From the NCBI RefSeq assembly GCF_000428945.1, contig NZ_AUAX01000017.1, positions 186,001 through 250,000 of the forward strand: 64,000 nt of DNA, in the 5' to 3' direction. The stretch comes from Hamadaea tsunoensis DSM 44101. GTDB taxonomy: Bacteria > Actinomycetota > Actinomycetes > Mycobacteriales > Micromonosporaceae. The notes under the pieces are model-generated. The model did no database searches, was not told where the DNA came from, and worked only from the letters and a program-made list of their open reading frames with translations. The position numbers and the translations under genes are program-made. Positions within the stretch are counted from its first letter, which is position 1. Each line of letters starts with the position of its first letter. Positions 51,888 to 60,667 of the stretch are shown here, one piece after another.

Positions 51888-53675
51888 ATGTCACCGGAGG
51901 AACTCGTCGAGTACGGGGTGGCGATCGCGACCAGGCCCTTCGGCGACCGGTCGGCGAACATCGAGGAGTCGGTCGCCGCCCTCACCCAGGCCCTGGACCG
52001 GCTGCCGGCCGCTCACCGATACCTGCGCGGCTACGCTGAATACCAGCTCGGGATGAGCCTGCAGGAGCGGTTGGCGGGATCGGCGCGGGACAATCTCGCG
52101 GCCGCCTTCGCCGCCTACGAGCGGTGTGTGGCGGCGCTCGACGGCCTGGATTCGATGGAGGCCTCCGACGTCCTCGGGATGGCGCTGGGCAACCTGTCAA
52201 GCCTGTCGATGGCCGGCGGCGAGGTCGAAAGCGGCATCGCGTACGCCGAACGGTCCCTGCGGCATCTGGACAAGGAGTTCCATCCGCGGGCGTGGGGAGT
52301 CAGCCAGCAGAATCTCGGCGCCGGCTACCAGGCCAGGGAGACGGGCGACCGCGCGGCGAACCTCCGGCGGGCGGTCGCGGCGTATGACGCGGCGCTGACC
52401 GTACGCCCCGCCGACGGTCCCGAACCCGTACTGCACCAGCGGACCATGATGGCCCGGCGGCACGCGACGACGGCACTCGCGCGGCTGGGCGGGCCGGGCC
52501 CGGCAGCCCGTCGTGAGCTGCCGGCGGAACTGGTGCGGGCGGAGCGCGCGGCCCACGCGTATCAGCAGACCGGAGATCCCGCGCTGCTGGACACCGCGAT
52601 CGAGGCGTACTCCGCCGCACTGTCCGAACTGGACGAATCCGAGGACCCCGACTGGTGGGGCTCGGCCACCAACAATCTGGCATCCTGCTACGCGCGGCGG
52701 CGGTCCGGCCCCGACGACGTCGAGCGGGCGATCGCGGGCTACACGGCGGCTCTGCGCGTGCGTACGCGTACCGCCGATCCGCTGCGCTGGGCGACGACCC
52801 AGGCGAGCCTCGCGCTGGCGTACCTCAACCGGAAGATGGGCGATGAGCTGGACAACGCCCGGGCGGCCGTGGCGGCGGGCGAGAACGCGCTGGTGATCCT
52901 GAACCAGGTGAACACCCGGCAGGAATGGCTCGGCGCGGTGCACAACCTCGGCCTGGCCTACGTCGTCCTGTCCGAACGCGCCGGCGGCCGGGGCGACCTG
53001 GCGGACCTCAGCCGCGGCATCAGTCTGCTCGAAACTTCGGCGGCGAACCTGTCCGGCGATCCCGTGCAGGACCGGCAGCTGCATTTTCATCTCGCGCGGG
53101 CGTACCAGGCGGTGGAAGATCTCGCCGAGGTCGATCGGCTGACGCGGATCGAGGCCCGGGGGCGGGCGCTGCGGCATCTGGAGATCCTGCGGGAGCTGTC
53201 GCGGGACGAGCCCGCCCAGTGGCGGACGATGTCCGACACGCTCGTCGCCCTGGCCCAGGCCCAGGCGAGCGAGCGCGATCCGGTCCGGGCGACCGAGGAG
53301 TTCATCGCAGTGACCGAAGCGTCGCTGGAATCCCTCGCGTCGGCCCCGAACGCCGAGGCCTTCCTGCGGATCAACACGGGACTGGGGGCCGCGTACATGC
53401 GCCGGCTGACCGGTGACCCGGGCGACAACGTGCGGGCGGCGATCATCGCGTACGAGCGGGCGCTGTCCGTGGCCGAGCCGGGTTCGGTCCGGCTGGCCGA
53501 GATCCACCGCGGGCTCGGTGACGCGTACCGCGCCGCGGCGGACACCGAGACGGCGAGGTCGCACTACCGGGCCGCACTCGCCGGGTACGCCGACTCCGAC
53601 CGGCACGACAGCCGCGCCGCCGCCGACGTCTTCGCCCAGCTGTACGCGTCGCGGACCCGTCGCGGACCCGAATAA
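51888..53675 (+). CDS. TPR-repeat protein, probable partner of the CHAT protease
   Basis: 595 residues, ATG with GGGGAGG upstream. The whole protein is alpha-helical tetratricopeptide-type repeats (for example YAEYQLGMSLQERLAGSARDNLAAAFAAYERCV, WWGSATNNLASCYARRRSGPDDVERAIAGYTAAL and WLGAVHNLGLAYVVLSERAGG), with the long 40-50-residue units often found next to CHAT proteins. No enzymatic motif, signal peptide or membrane segment. It could be the sensor, inhibitor or substrate of the divergent protease; that is inference from position and composition. Confidence 0.88.
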   Translation: MSPEELVEYGVAIATRPFGDRSANIEESVAALTQALDRLPAAHRYLRGYAEYQLGMSLQERLAGSARDNLAAAFAAYERCVAALDGLDSMEASDVLGMALGNLSSLSMAGGEVESGIAYAERSLRHLDKEFHPRAWGVSQQNLGAGYQARETGDRAANLRRAVAAYDAALTVRPADGPEPVLHQRTMMARRHATTALARLGGPGPAARRELPAELVRAERAAHAYQQTGDPALLDTAIEAYSAALSELDESEDPDWWGSATNNLASCYARRRSGPDDVERAIAGYTAALRVRTRTADPLRWATTQASLALAYLNRKMGDELDNARAAVAAGENALVILNQVNTRQEWLGAVHNLGLAYVVLSERAGGRGDLADLSRGISLLETSAANLSGDPVQDRQLHFHLARAYQAVEDLAEVDRLTRIEARGRALRHLEILRELSRDEPAQWRTMSDTLVALAQAQASERDPVRATEEFIAVTEASLESLASAPNAEAFLRINTGLGAAYMRRLTGDPGDNVRAAIIAYERALSVAEPGSVRLAEIHRGLGDAYRAAADTETARSHYRAALAGYADSDRHDSRAAADVFAQLYASRTRRGPE

Positions 53676-53765
53676 AAGATCTTGGCCGGGTTGTCGAATA
53701 GCGGTGTCCCCGCTCGTCGGTAGGTCAGACTGACTGATGTTTCCACCTGACCGAGGAGATGCGTG

Positions 53766-54107
53766 ATGCCCCAGTACGGAGTTCTGGTCTTCAGCCCGGC
53801 GCCCGCCGACCCGATGGACCTCAAGCCCGACTACCTGGCCCTGCTGGACCGCTATCCGGCGCAGGTCACGGAGCTGGGCGGCAAGATCATCACCGGTTTC
53901 GCGCTCCAGCCCAGCACCACCGCGACAGCCGTCCGCGGCGACGTCGTCACCGACGGGCCCTTCATCGAGGCCAAGGAGGTCGTCGCCGGCTTCTACATCC
54001 TGGAGGCGCCGGACCTGGACGTCGCCCTGGAGATCGCCAAGCTGAACCCGGCCACCATCGACGGCGGCGTCGAGGTCCGGCCGCTGTTCGAACCGCCGGC
54101 CGAGTGA
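53766..54107 (+). CDS. DGPF/YCII-related small protein
   Basis: 113 residues from ATG 53766 with GAGGAG 6 nt upstream. The conserved DGPFIEAKEVVAGFYILEA defines the DGPF (YCII-like) family, a ferredoxin-like fold. Genes of this family are regularly linked to ECF42 sigma factors, as here: the sigma gene starts 10 nt after its stop. Confidence 0.92.
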   Translation: MPQYGVLVFSPAPADPMDLKPDYLALLDRYPAQVTELGGKIITGFALQPSTTATAVRGDVVTDGPFIEAKEVVAGFYILEAPDLDVALEIAKLNPATIDGGVEVRPLFEPPAE

Positions 54108-54117
54108 CACACCCGCG

Positions 54118-55386
54118 ATGACGGAGACGCCCGACCGGGGGCAGGCCGAGGAGGCCGTCGCGGACGCGCACCGTCGCGAGTGGGGATTCGTCCTCGCCGC
54201 GACGGCGCGCGTCGCCGGCGACCTCGACCTGGCCGAGGAGTGCGTGCAGGACGCGTACCTGGCCGCGCTGGAGGCGTGGACCCGCGACGGCATCCCGCGC
54301 AAGCCGGCCGCCTGGCTGACCGCCACCGCCAAGCGCAAGGCCCTGGACATCCTGCGCCGCGACAAGGTGTTCCGGGCCAAGATGCCCATGCTGGTCGAGC
54401 CCGACGAGCCGGCCGTGGACGCCGCCGACGCCGAGGACGTGCCCGACGAGCGGCTGCGGCTCGTCTTCACCTGCTGCCATCCGGCGCTGGCCCGCGACGC
54501 GCAGGTGGCCCTGACCCTGCGGCTGGTGTGCGGCGTGCCGACGGAGGACATCGCCGCGGCCTTCCTGGTCTCGGAGACCACGATGGCCGCCCGCGTCACC
54601 CGGGCCAAGAAGAAGATCGCCGCGGCCGGCATCCCGTACCGGGTGCCCGAAGCCGCCGAACTGCCCGAACGCCTCGACGCGGTGCTCACCGTCGTCCACC
54701 TGCTGTTCACCACCGGGCACACCGCGCCGTCCGGCACCGGCCTGGTCGCGGCCGAACTGGCCGACCGGGCCCTGCACCTGGCCCGCGTCCTGCTCGCGCT
54801 CATGCCCGACGAGCCGGAGGTACGCGGACTCCTGGCCCTCCTGCTGCTCATCGACGCTCGCCGGGGATCCCGTGTGGACGACGAAGGCCGGTTGGTGCTG
54901 CTGGAGGACCAGGACCGGTCGGCATGGGACCGGGCCGCCATCGAGGAGGGCGGCCGGCTGGTCCTCGCCGCGTTCCGGACCGGACGGATCGGCCGCTACG
55001 CCCTGCAGGCAGCGATCGCCTCCCTGTACGCGCTGCCGTCCCGCTACGAGGACACGGACTGGCCGCAGATCGTGGCCCTGTACGACGAGCTGCTCAAGGT
55101 CTGGCCGTCACCGGTGGTGGCCCTCAACCGGGCGGTGGCGGTGTCGATGACCGACGGCCCCGCGATCGCGCTGGCGCAGGTCGACGCGCTGGCCGAGGAC
55201 GAGCGGCTGGCCGGTTACCACTACCTGCCCGCGATCCGGGCCGATCTGCTGCGCCGGCTGGGCCGGCCGGGCGAGGCGGCGGACGCGTACCGGGCGGCAC
55301 TGGCGTCGGCGGGCAACGCGGCCGAACGCGAATTCCTGGAGAATCGGCTGCGTGCCGCAGACACCGGAAAAAATCTTGGTGAGTGA
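54118..55386 (+). CDS. ECF42-type RNA polymerase sigma factor
   Basis: 422 residues. Region 2 is in FVLAATARVAGDLDLAEECVQDAYLAALEAW and AKRKALDILRRDK; region 4 in LTLRLVCGVPTEDIAAAFLVSETTMAARVTRAKKKI. The C-terminal 230 residues form the long helical (TPR-like, DUF6596) extension of ECF42 sigma factors, including LLFTTGHTAPSG and LAGYHYLPAIRADLLRRLGR. In studied ECF42 proteins the extension is needed for activity and no anti-sigma gene is present; DGPF genes are the usual targets. Confidence 0.92.
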   Translation: MTETPDRGQAEEAVADAHRREWGFVLAATARVAGDLDLAEECVQDAYLAALEAWTRDGIPRKPAAWLTATAKRKALDILRRDKVFRAKMPMLVEPDEPAVDAADAEDVPDERLRLVFTCCHPALARDAQVALTLRLVCGVPTEDIAAAFLVSETTMAARVTRAKKKIAAAGIPYRVPEAAELPERLDAVLTVVHLLFTTGHTAPSGTGLVAAELADRALHLARVLLALMPDEPEVRGLLALLLLIDARRGSRVDDEGRLVLLEDQDRSAWDRAAIEEGGRLVLAAFRTGRIGRYALQAAIASLYALPSRYEDTDWPQIVALYDELLKVWPSPVVALNRAVAVSMTDGPAIALAQVDALAEDERLAGYHYLPAIRADLLRRLGRPGEAADAYRAALASAGNAAEREFLENRLRAADTGKNLGE

Positions 55387-55452
55387 TGTCGAGAACCGTC
55401 CCCGCGGCTGTGTCCGACGGTTGAAGGAAGCCCACACCGAGGGAGTACAGCC

Positions 55453-55845
55453 ATGAAGTACATGCTCATGATGCACGTGACCGGCAGCGGCGACGACGTC
55501 CTGGACTGGCGGCCGGAGGACTTCAAGCGGATGATCGAGTTCCAGCACGAGTTCGACGCCGGCCTGGTGAAGTCCGGCGAGATGGTGGCCAACGACGGGC
55601 TCGCCTTCCCCGACCAGGCCCGGATCGTGCGCGCGGGCGAGGGCGGCGTACCGGTCGTGAGCGACGGTCCGTTCGCCGAGAGCAAGGAGTTCCTCATCGG
55701 CTTCTGGATCGTCGACTGCGCCACGCCCGAGCGCGCGTACGAGATCGCCGCCCAGGCGTCGTCCGCACCCGGTCCGGGCGGCGCGCCGCTGAACATCCCG
55801 ATCGAGGTCCGCCCGATCGTCGGGCCGCCCCCCGTCGACCTGTGA
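55453..55845 (+). CDS. DGPF/YCII-related small protein, second copy
   Basis: 130 residues, ATG with GGGAG upstream. It has MKYMLMMHVTGSGDD at the start and SDGPFAESKEFLIGFWIVD as the family motif. It pairs with the second ECF42 sigma gene, whose reading frame overlaps or closely follows its stop, giving a second DGPF-sigma module in tandem with the first. Confidence 0.92.
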   Translation: MKYMLMMHVTGSGDDVLDWRPEDFKRMIEFQHEFDAGLVKSGEMVANDGLAFPDQARIVRAGEGGVPVVSDGPFAESKEFLIGFWIVDCATPERAYEIAAQASSAPGPGGAPLNIPIEVRPIVGPPPVDL

Positions 55846-55874
55846 GCAGGGTCGACAAGGGGCAGGGTCCATCT

Positions 55875-57068
55875 GTGAGCACACCCGCCGTCGAGGACCT
55901 GCTGCGCACGCTCGCGCCGCGGGTCCTCGGCACGGTCGCCCGCAAGTACCGCGACTTCGAATCCGCCGAGGACGCGGTGCAGGAGGCGCTCATCGCCGCG
56001 GCGCACGCGTGGCCGCGCGACGGCGTACCGGATTCGCCCGAGGGGTGGCTGGTCACCACCGCCTCCCGGCGCCTGCTCAACATCTGGCGCGCCGACGACG
56101 CCCGCCGCCGCCGCGAGTCCCTGGACTGGCCGACCCCGCAGGACGGCCGCGACGACTCGCTGGAACTGCTGTTCCTGTGCTGCCACGAGGCGCTCACCCC
56201 GCCCTCGGCCATCGCGCTGACGCTGCGGGCCGTGGGCGGCCTGTCCACCGCCGAGATCGCCGCGGCGTTCCTCGTCCCCGAGGCCACCATGGCCCAGCGC
56301 ATCAGCCGCGCCAAGGCGACGATCCTCGCCTCCGGCGTACCCTTCACGCGCCCGGACACCTGGCGGCCGCGGCTCGCCGCCGTCCTGCACGTCCTCTATC
56401 TCATGTTCACCGAGGCGTACGCGGGGACGAGCGCGCCGGGCTACGTCCGCCCGGACCTGTCCCGGGAGGCGATCCGGCTCACCCGGGGGCTGCGCCACGC
56501 GCTGCCGCGCGAGCCGGAGGTCGCCGGGCTGCTGGCCCTCATGCTGCTGACCGACGCCCGGCGAGCGGCCCGGGTCGGCCCGCACGGCGAGCTGATCCCG
56601 CTGGACGAACAGGATCGCGGACGCTGGGACGCCGCCGCGATCGAGGAGGGCACCCGGCTCACGGACGAGGCGTTCGCGTCCGGCGCCGTCGGGGCGTACC
56701 AGCTCCAGGCCGCGATCGCCGCGCTGCACGACGCCGCGCCGTCCACCGCCGACACCGACTGGGCGCAGATCGCCGCGCTGTACGGCGTACTCGAAAGGAT
56801 GCAGCGCAACCCGATGGTGACCCTGAACCGGGCGGTGGCGCTGGCGATGGTACGCGGACCGGCCGCGGGTCTGTCCCTGTTGGACACGGTGCCGCTGACG
56901 GGCCACCACCGCTGGCACGCCGTACGCGGGCAGCTGCTGGCGATGGCGGGCGACCGGGCCGCGGCGGTCGAGGAACTGGCCGCGGCGGCGCGGCTGACGA
57001 CGAGCGGGCCGGAGCGCGATTACCTCCTGACGAAGGCGGCCGGTTTACGGTTACCATCTGCGCCATGA
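55875..57068 (+). CDS. ECF42-type RNA polymerase sigma factor, second copy
   Basis: 397 residues from GTG 55875, preferred because CAGGG precedes it and the protein then begins STPAVEDLLRTLAPRVLG. An upstream GTG at 55842 overlaps the DGPF stop (GTGA) and would add 11 residues. Region 2: KYRDFESAEDAVQEALIAAAHAW; region 4: LTLRAVGGLSTAEIAAAFLVPEATMAQRISRAKATI; then the long ECF42 extension. The stop overlaps the downstream hydrolase start (ATGA). Confidence 0.92.
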   Translation: MSTPAVEDLLRTLAPRVLGTVARKYRDFESAEDAVQEALIAAAHAWPRDGVPDSPEGWLVTTASRRLLNIWRADDARRRRESLDWPTPQDGRDDSLELLFLCCHEALTPPSAIALTLRAVGGLSTAEIAAAFLVPEATMAQRISRAKATILASGVPFTRPDTWRPRLAAVLHVLYLMFTEAYAGTSAPGYVRPDLSREAIRLTRGLRHALPREPEVAGLLALMLLTDARRAARVGPHGELIPLDEQDRGRWDAAAIEEGTRLTDEAFASGAVGAYQLQAAIAALHDAAPSTADTDWAQIAALYGVLERMQRNPMVTLNRAVALAMVRGPAAGLSLLDTVPLTGHHRWHAVRGQLLAMAGDRAAAVEELAAAARLTTSGPERDYLLTKAAGLRLPSAP

Positions 57069-57859
57069 GTTACCACACAGTAACTTCATCGGACGGCACC
57101 CCCCTGCACGTCCGCGTCACCGGCCCCGACGACGCCCCGACGATCGTCTGCGTGCACGGCTACCCTGACGACGGCAGCCTCTGGAACGGCGTCACCGCCC
57201 TGCTCGTACCCGACTTCCGCGTGGTCGCGTACGACGTGCGCGGCGCCGGCCGGTCGGGCAAACCCGGTGCCACGGCGGCGTACCAGCTCGAACAGCTGAC
57301 CGACGACCTCAGCGCCGTCATCGCCGAAGTCGGCCCGGACGGTCCCGTGTACCTGCTCGCGCACGACTGGGGCTCCATCCAGTGCTGGTACGCGATCACC
57401 CACGGCGTCGACGCGGCCGGCTTCGTCTCGATCTCCGGACCGCACCTGCCCGACGCCGCCCGCTGGATCCGCCGCAACCTCTACTGGCAGGGCGTACGCC
57501 AGCTCCTCAAGTCCGCGTACATCGCCTTCTTCCGCACGCCCTGGCTGCCGGAACTGGCCATCCGCACCGGACTGTTCCGGCTGGTCCTCCAGAGTGACCC
57601 GTCCCGCCGCGGCCACCCGCCCGCCCCCGCCGACGCCCGCCACGGCCTGGCCCTCTACCGCGCCAACATGGGACGGCGGCTGACCCGCGGCGCCACGCGT
57701 ACGCCGACCCTCGTCCTCGCCCCGCGGCACGACCGCTACGTCGGCGCGGGAATGCAGGGCCCGGAGGCGGAGATCGTCGAGGCGGGGCACTGGCTGCCCT
57801 ACAGCCACCCCGAACTGGTCGCCGAACGCGTACGCAAGTTCCTCACATCCCTCTCCTGA
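57065..57859 (+). CDS. Alpha/beta hydrolase, epoxide-hydrolase-like
   Basis: 264 residues, translationally coupled to the sigma gene by an ATGA overlap. HGYPDDG carries the oxyanion-hole HG motif, the nucleophile is Asp in LLAHDWGSIQ (so an epoxide hydrolase or dehalogenase type rather than an esterase), the acid is in APRHDRYV and the base His in EAGHWLPY. The cap region is short. It opens epoxides or cleaves carbon-halogen bonds. Coupling to an ECF42 sigma suggests a detoxification target. Confidence 0.88.
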   Translation: MSYHTVTSSDGTPLHVRVTGPDDAPTIVCVHGYPDDGSLWNGVTALLVPDFRVVAYDVRGAGRSGKPGATAAYQLEQLTDDLSAVIAEVGPDGPVYLLAHDWGSIQCWYAITHGVDAAGFVSISGPHLPDAARWIRRNLYWQGVRQLLKSAYIAFFRTPWLPELAIRTGLFRLVLQSDPSRRGHPPAPADARHGLALYRANMGRRLTRGATRTPTLVLAPRHDRYVGAGMQGPEAEIVEAGHWLPYSHPELVAERVRKFLTSLS

Positions 57860-57928
57860 CAACCAGAAATCGAGGATTCCCGCGGGATGATCGTTTACCG
57901 CTAATACGGCAGCCCGCACCGGATCGTC

Positions 57929-57992
57929 TTGGTCAAATACCTTCTATCCGGCAAGAAGGCGCTCCCATGCCGAATAGAAGGTATTCGATCAA
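57929..57992. repeat. 24-bp imperfect inverted repeat with 16-nt loop
   Basis: Arms 57929-57952 and 57969-57992 match at 21 of 24 positions, with a perfect 12-bp core AATACCTTCTAT. The sequence TTCGATCAA at the end of the second arm recurs at about 58026. It lies 70 bp after the hydrolase stop, in a stretch of about 250 bp with no other supported feature. Confidence 0.7.
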
Positions 57993-58117
57993 TGGGATCG
58001 GTGTCGCCGTGCCGTAATGACGGCATTCGATCAAGCGACCGTAGTGCCGAAACGGTTCGCGCCGGACGAGTGAGGGCAGTCTTTTCTCCGCGGCGCGACC
58101 GGATACTCGCCTCGATC

Positions 58118-58648
58118 ATGGCGCTGACCATCCCGCCCATTCGCATGTGCGGCTGGCAGACTGGGCTGGTGGTGGCCCCCATCCTGCAGACCGGCGTCTT
58201 CATCCGCTCCGCTGACGGCGGCAGTGTCCTGCTGCTGCACCGCGACAAGGACACCGCCGACCCGCACCACGGCAAGTACCTCAGCCTCGGCGGCCACGTC
58301 GAGCCCGGCGAGGACGTCCTCACCTGCGCCCGCCGCGAAGTCTTCGAAGAGTCCGGCCTCGTCGTCACCGATCTCGTCCTGCGGGGGACCGTGCTGTGGA
58401 GCGGGTTCGGCGTACCGGCCGAGGACGTCCTGTGCTTCATGTTCCGGGCCGACGCGTACGCGGGGGAGCACCACGGGGGCAACGAGGAGGGCACCCTGGA
58501 ATGGGTGCCGCTCGACGAGTTGGACGCCAGGCCGATGTGGGAGAGCGACCACCTGTGGCTGCCGATGATCTTCGACGAGGAGCCGCCCTTCCACGGGGTC
58601 ATGCCCTACGCCGGGTACGAGATGGTCTCCTGGACCTTCAGCCGCTGA
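58118..58648 (+). CDS. NUDIX hydrolase
   Basis: 176 residues from ATG 58118; a GTG at 58172 (just before APILQTGVFI) is a good alternative, and upstream sequence is taken by the palindrome. The complete Nudix box GGHVEPGEDVLTCARREVFEESGL (Gx5Ex7REVxEExGL pattern) binds divalent metal for hydrolysis of a nucleoside diphosphate-linked compound. LEWVPLDELDARPMWESDHLWLPMIF is typical of 8-oxo-dGTP diphosphatase-like members. The exact substrate is not evident. Confidence 0.88.
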   Translation: MALTIPPIRMCGWQTGLVVAPILQTGVFIRSADGGSVLLLHRDKDTADPHHGKYLSLGGHVEPGEDVLTCARREVFEESGLVVTDLVLRGTVLWSGFGVPAEDVLCFMFRADAYAGEHHGGNEEGTLEWVPLDELDARPMWESDHLWLPMIFDEEPPFHGVMPYAGYEMVSWTFSR

Positions 58649-58733
58649 GCCCTATGCGGCTCTCGCCCCGACTAAGCGACGTCTTACAGAGCGTGGCGGC
58701 GCTTCTTGGTTGAGATGCGATCAGTCTTTCTCA

Positions 58734-59456
58734 TTAGACGGCTGTGCCGACGAGGGTGCCGATGGCGTACGTGATGGCCATGCCGATCGCCCCGCCGACG
58801 ACCACCCGCAGGATCGCCCGTCCCCGGCGCGCGCCCCCGAGCCGGGCGCTGAGGCTGCCGGTGATCGCCAGCGCGATCAGCACCGCGACGAACGTGACCG
58901 GTACGCGCCAGCTGGTGGGCGGCAGGAGGATGGCGACCAGGGGCAGGATCGCCCCGATCGTGAACGAGACGGCGGACGCGTACGCGGCGTGCCACGGGTT
59001 GGTCAGTGCTTCGGTGTTGATGCCGAGCTCGGTTTCGGCGTGGGCGCGCAGCGCGTCGTGCGCGGTCAGCTCCACGGCGACCTGGCGGGCGGTCGCCGGG
59101 GTCAGGCCGCGCTGCTCGTAGAGGCCGGCGAGTTCCGCCAGTTCGGCGTCGGGCATGGTTTCCAGCTCGCGGCGTTCCCGCCGGAGCATCGCCTTCTCGC
59201 TGTCGCGCTGCGTGCTGACGGAGACGTACTCGCCGAGGGCCATGGAGACCGCGCCGGCCACGAGCCCGGCGATGCCGGCCGTGAAGATCGCGGTCCGGGC
59301 GGAGGTCGCGCCGGCCACGCCGATGACGATGCCGGCCGTGGAGACGATGCCGTCGTTGGCGCCGAGGACGCCCGCCCGCAGCCAGTTCAGGCGGGAGGCG
59401 AACTCGCCGCCGGTGTTGGGGTGGGCTTCCCCGGCATGATCGGCCGCATCGCTCAT
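58734..59456 (-). CDS. VIT1/CCC1-family metal transporter
   Basis: 240 residues. SRLNWLRAGVLGANDGIVSTAGIVIGVAGA is the family signature in the first helix. Two helices are followed by an acidic cytoplasmic metal-binding segment (REREELETMPDAELAELAGLYEQRG-like), then three further helices ending MAITYAIGTLVGTAV. Members move Fe2+ or Mn2+ out of the cytoplasm. No neighbouring metal regulator is seen. Confidence 0.92.
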   Translation of the reverse strand: MSDAADHAGEAHPNTGGEFASRLNWLRAGVLGANDGIVSTAGIVIGVAGATSARTAIFTAGIAGLVAGAVSMALGEYVSVSTQRDSEKAMLRRERRELETMPDAELAELAGLYEQRGLTPATARQVAVELTAHDALRAHAETELGINTEALTNPWHAAYASAVSFTIGAILPLVAILLPPTSWRVPVTFVAVLIALAITGSLSARLGGARRGRAILRVVVGGAIGMAITYAIGTLVGTAV

Positions 59457-59473
59457 GGCCGAATTATCGGGGT

Positions 59474-59647
59474 TCAGGCGCGGTTGCGCCGCAGGAACGA
59501 GAAGGCGGACTTCGCCGGCGCGGCCGGTACGCAGTTGCCGTCACACCGCTCCGACTCCGGTACGCCGGCCAGCGCCTCCTCGATGTGCTCCCCGCACCCG
59601 GACCAGGTGGCCTTGCCGCAGTTCGAACAGGTGACGCGCCGGCACAT
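59474..59647 (-). CDS. 57-residue cysteine-rich protein
   Basis: ATG 59647 has GGGAGGA upstream. The product begins MCRRVTCSNCGKATWSGCGEHIEEALAGVP and has seven Cys, arranged CxxxxCxxC...C then RCDGNC, consistent with metal binding. Very similar short proteins are common across actinobacteria and their function is unknown. It follows the transporter gene on the opposite side of a short gap, same strand, and its transcript could continue into it. Confidence 0.85.
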   Translation of the reverse strand: MCRRVTCSNCGKATWSGCGEHIEEALAGVPESERCDGNCVPAAPAKSAFSFLRRNRA

Positions 59648-59858
59648 GAGTCCTCCCGTGGACAAGTTCACGCAGGCCAGCGGCCCGCACAGGCGATAGC
59701 GGCGATGGTACGCGCATCCCGCGGCCGGCTGCCGCAGGGGAAGCTTCGCCTCAGCGAGGGTCCGCGGCCCATACGATCCCTGCGGGCCGGGTACCGATCT
59801 GGCGGAAGTGTCGGCTTATCGATCCCTTTCGGGTGATGCCGCTGTCACCCTGGGCGCC

Positions 59859-60494
59859 ATGATTCTGCGCAAGCACACCCCCGTCCTTCTGCTGTGCGCC
59901 GTCCTCGGCGCTGTCTCCGCCTGCGGGCCGGAGACCTCCTCGACCGGCGCCGGCGCCGGCAGCAGCACCGGCAGCAGCACCGGCGCCGGATCCGGTGCGA
60001 GCACCGCGGCGTCGCCCCAGGCCGGCGGCGGCACCGCGGCCGGCCGCGACGACTGCCTCATCGGCACCTGGAAGCTCGACGTCGAGGACATGGCCCGCCA
60101 GATCGCCGCGAAGATCCCCAACGGCGCCACCGGCACGAGCACCGGCACGGTCACTCTCACCTTCGGCGACAAGATGACGATCACGTACGCCAACGCGGTG
60201 ATGATCACCTCGCCGATGAGCACCGGCATCAGCATGACCATCACCGACAAGTTCGCCGGCTCCGCCGAGAGCGCCGACTGGAAGGCCGAGGACGGCAAGA
60301 TCTCCGGCACCATGCCGGTCAACAACGTCAAGACGACCATCACCATGAAGGTCGGCAACAAGGAGCAGGCCGCGCCCACCCAGCCGCTCGGCGGCGCGCT
60401 CGACCTCAGCAAGGGCGTCCTGAACTACACCTGCTCCGGCTCGACCGCCACGATGTCGAACTCCGCCGTCTCGTGGAAGCTCACCAAGGCGTAG
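59859..60494 (+). CDS. Lipoprotein, unknown function
   Basis: 211 residues from ATG 59859. The signal peptide ends in LGAVSAC, a lipobox, followed by a Ser/Thr/Gly/Ala-rich low-complexity linker of about 35 residues. The mature domain (DCLIGTWKLDVEDMARQIAAKIPNGATGTSTGTVTLTF and VLNYTCSGSTATMSNSAVSWKLTKA) looks like a small beta-barrel, lipocalin-like. No specific family recognised. Confidence 0.8.
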   Translation: MILRKHTPVLLLCAVLGAVSACGPETSSTGAGAGSSTGSSTGAGSGASTAASPQAGGGTAAGRDDCLIGTWKLDVEDMARQIAAKIPNGATGTSTGTVTLTFGDKMTITYANAVMITSPMSTGISMTITDKFAGSAESADWKAEDGKISGTMPVNNVKTTITMKVGNKEQAAPTQPLGGALDLSKGVLNYTCSGSTATMSNSAVSWKLTKA

Positions 60495-60510
60495 CGCCCC
60501 CGAATCTCAA

Positions 60511-60578
60511 CGATCTTGCGCGAATGTCCCGAATTTCGTCGGGAATGTCTGGAATGCCGGTACATTCGCGCAAGATCG
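60511..60578. repeat. 68-bp palindromic repeat, copy 3
   Basis: Perfect 17-bp terminal inverted repeat (CGATCTTGCGCGAATGT and its complement). It begins 16 nt after the lipoprotein stop. Same size and ends as the copies at 14967 and 43690. Confidence 0.85.
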
Positions 60579-60632
60579 GCGCAGAAAGACCGGCGCGGCG
60601 CGACGGGCGGCGGCTTAGTCGGTTCGGAATAG

Positions 60633-60661
60633 TTGACTCTGACTAGTTGAGGCTGAATACT
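60633..60661 (+). promoter_or_regulatory. Candidate PadR-gene promoter with overlapping direct repeat
   Basis: TTGACT at 60633-60638, 17 nt, AATACT at 60656-60661; a start point near 60668 would make the mRNA leaderless. Two imperfect copies AGTTGACTCTGACT and AGTTGAGGCTGAAT overlap it and are candidate autoregulatory sites. Confidence 0.45.
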
Positions 60662-60667
60662 AGGGTG

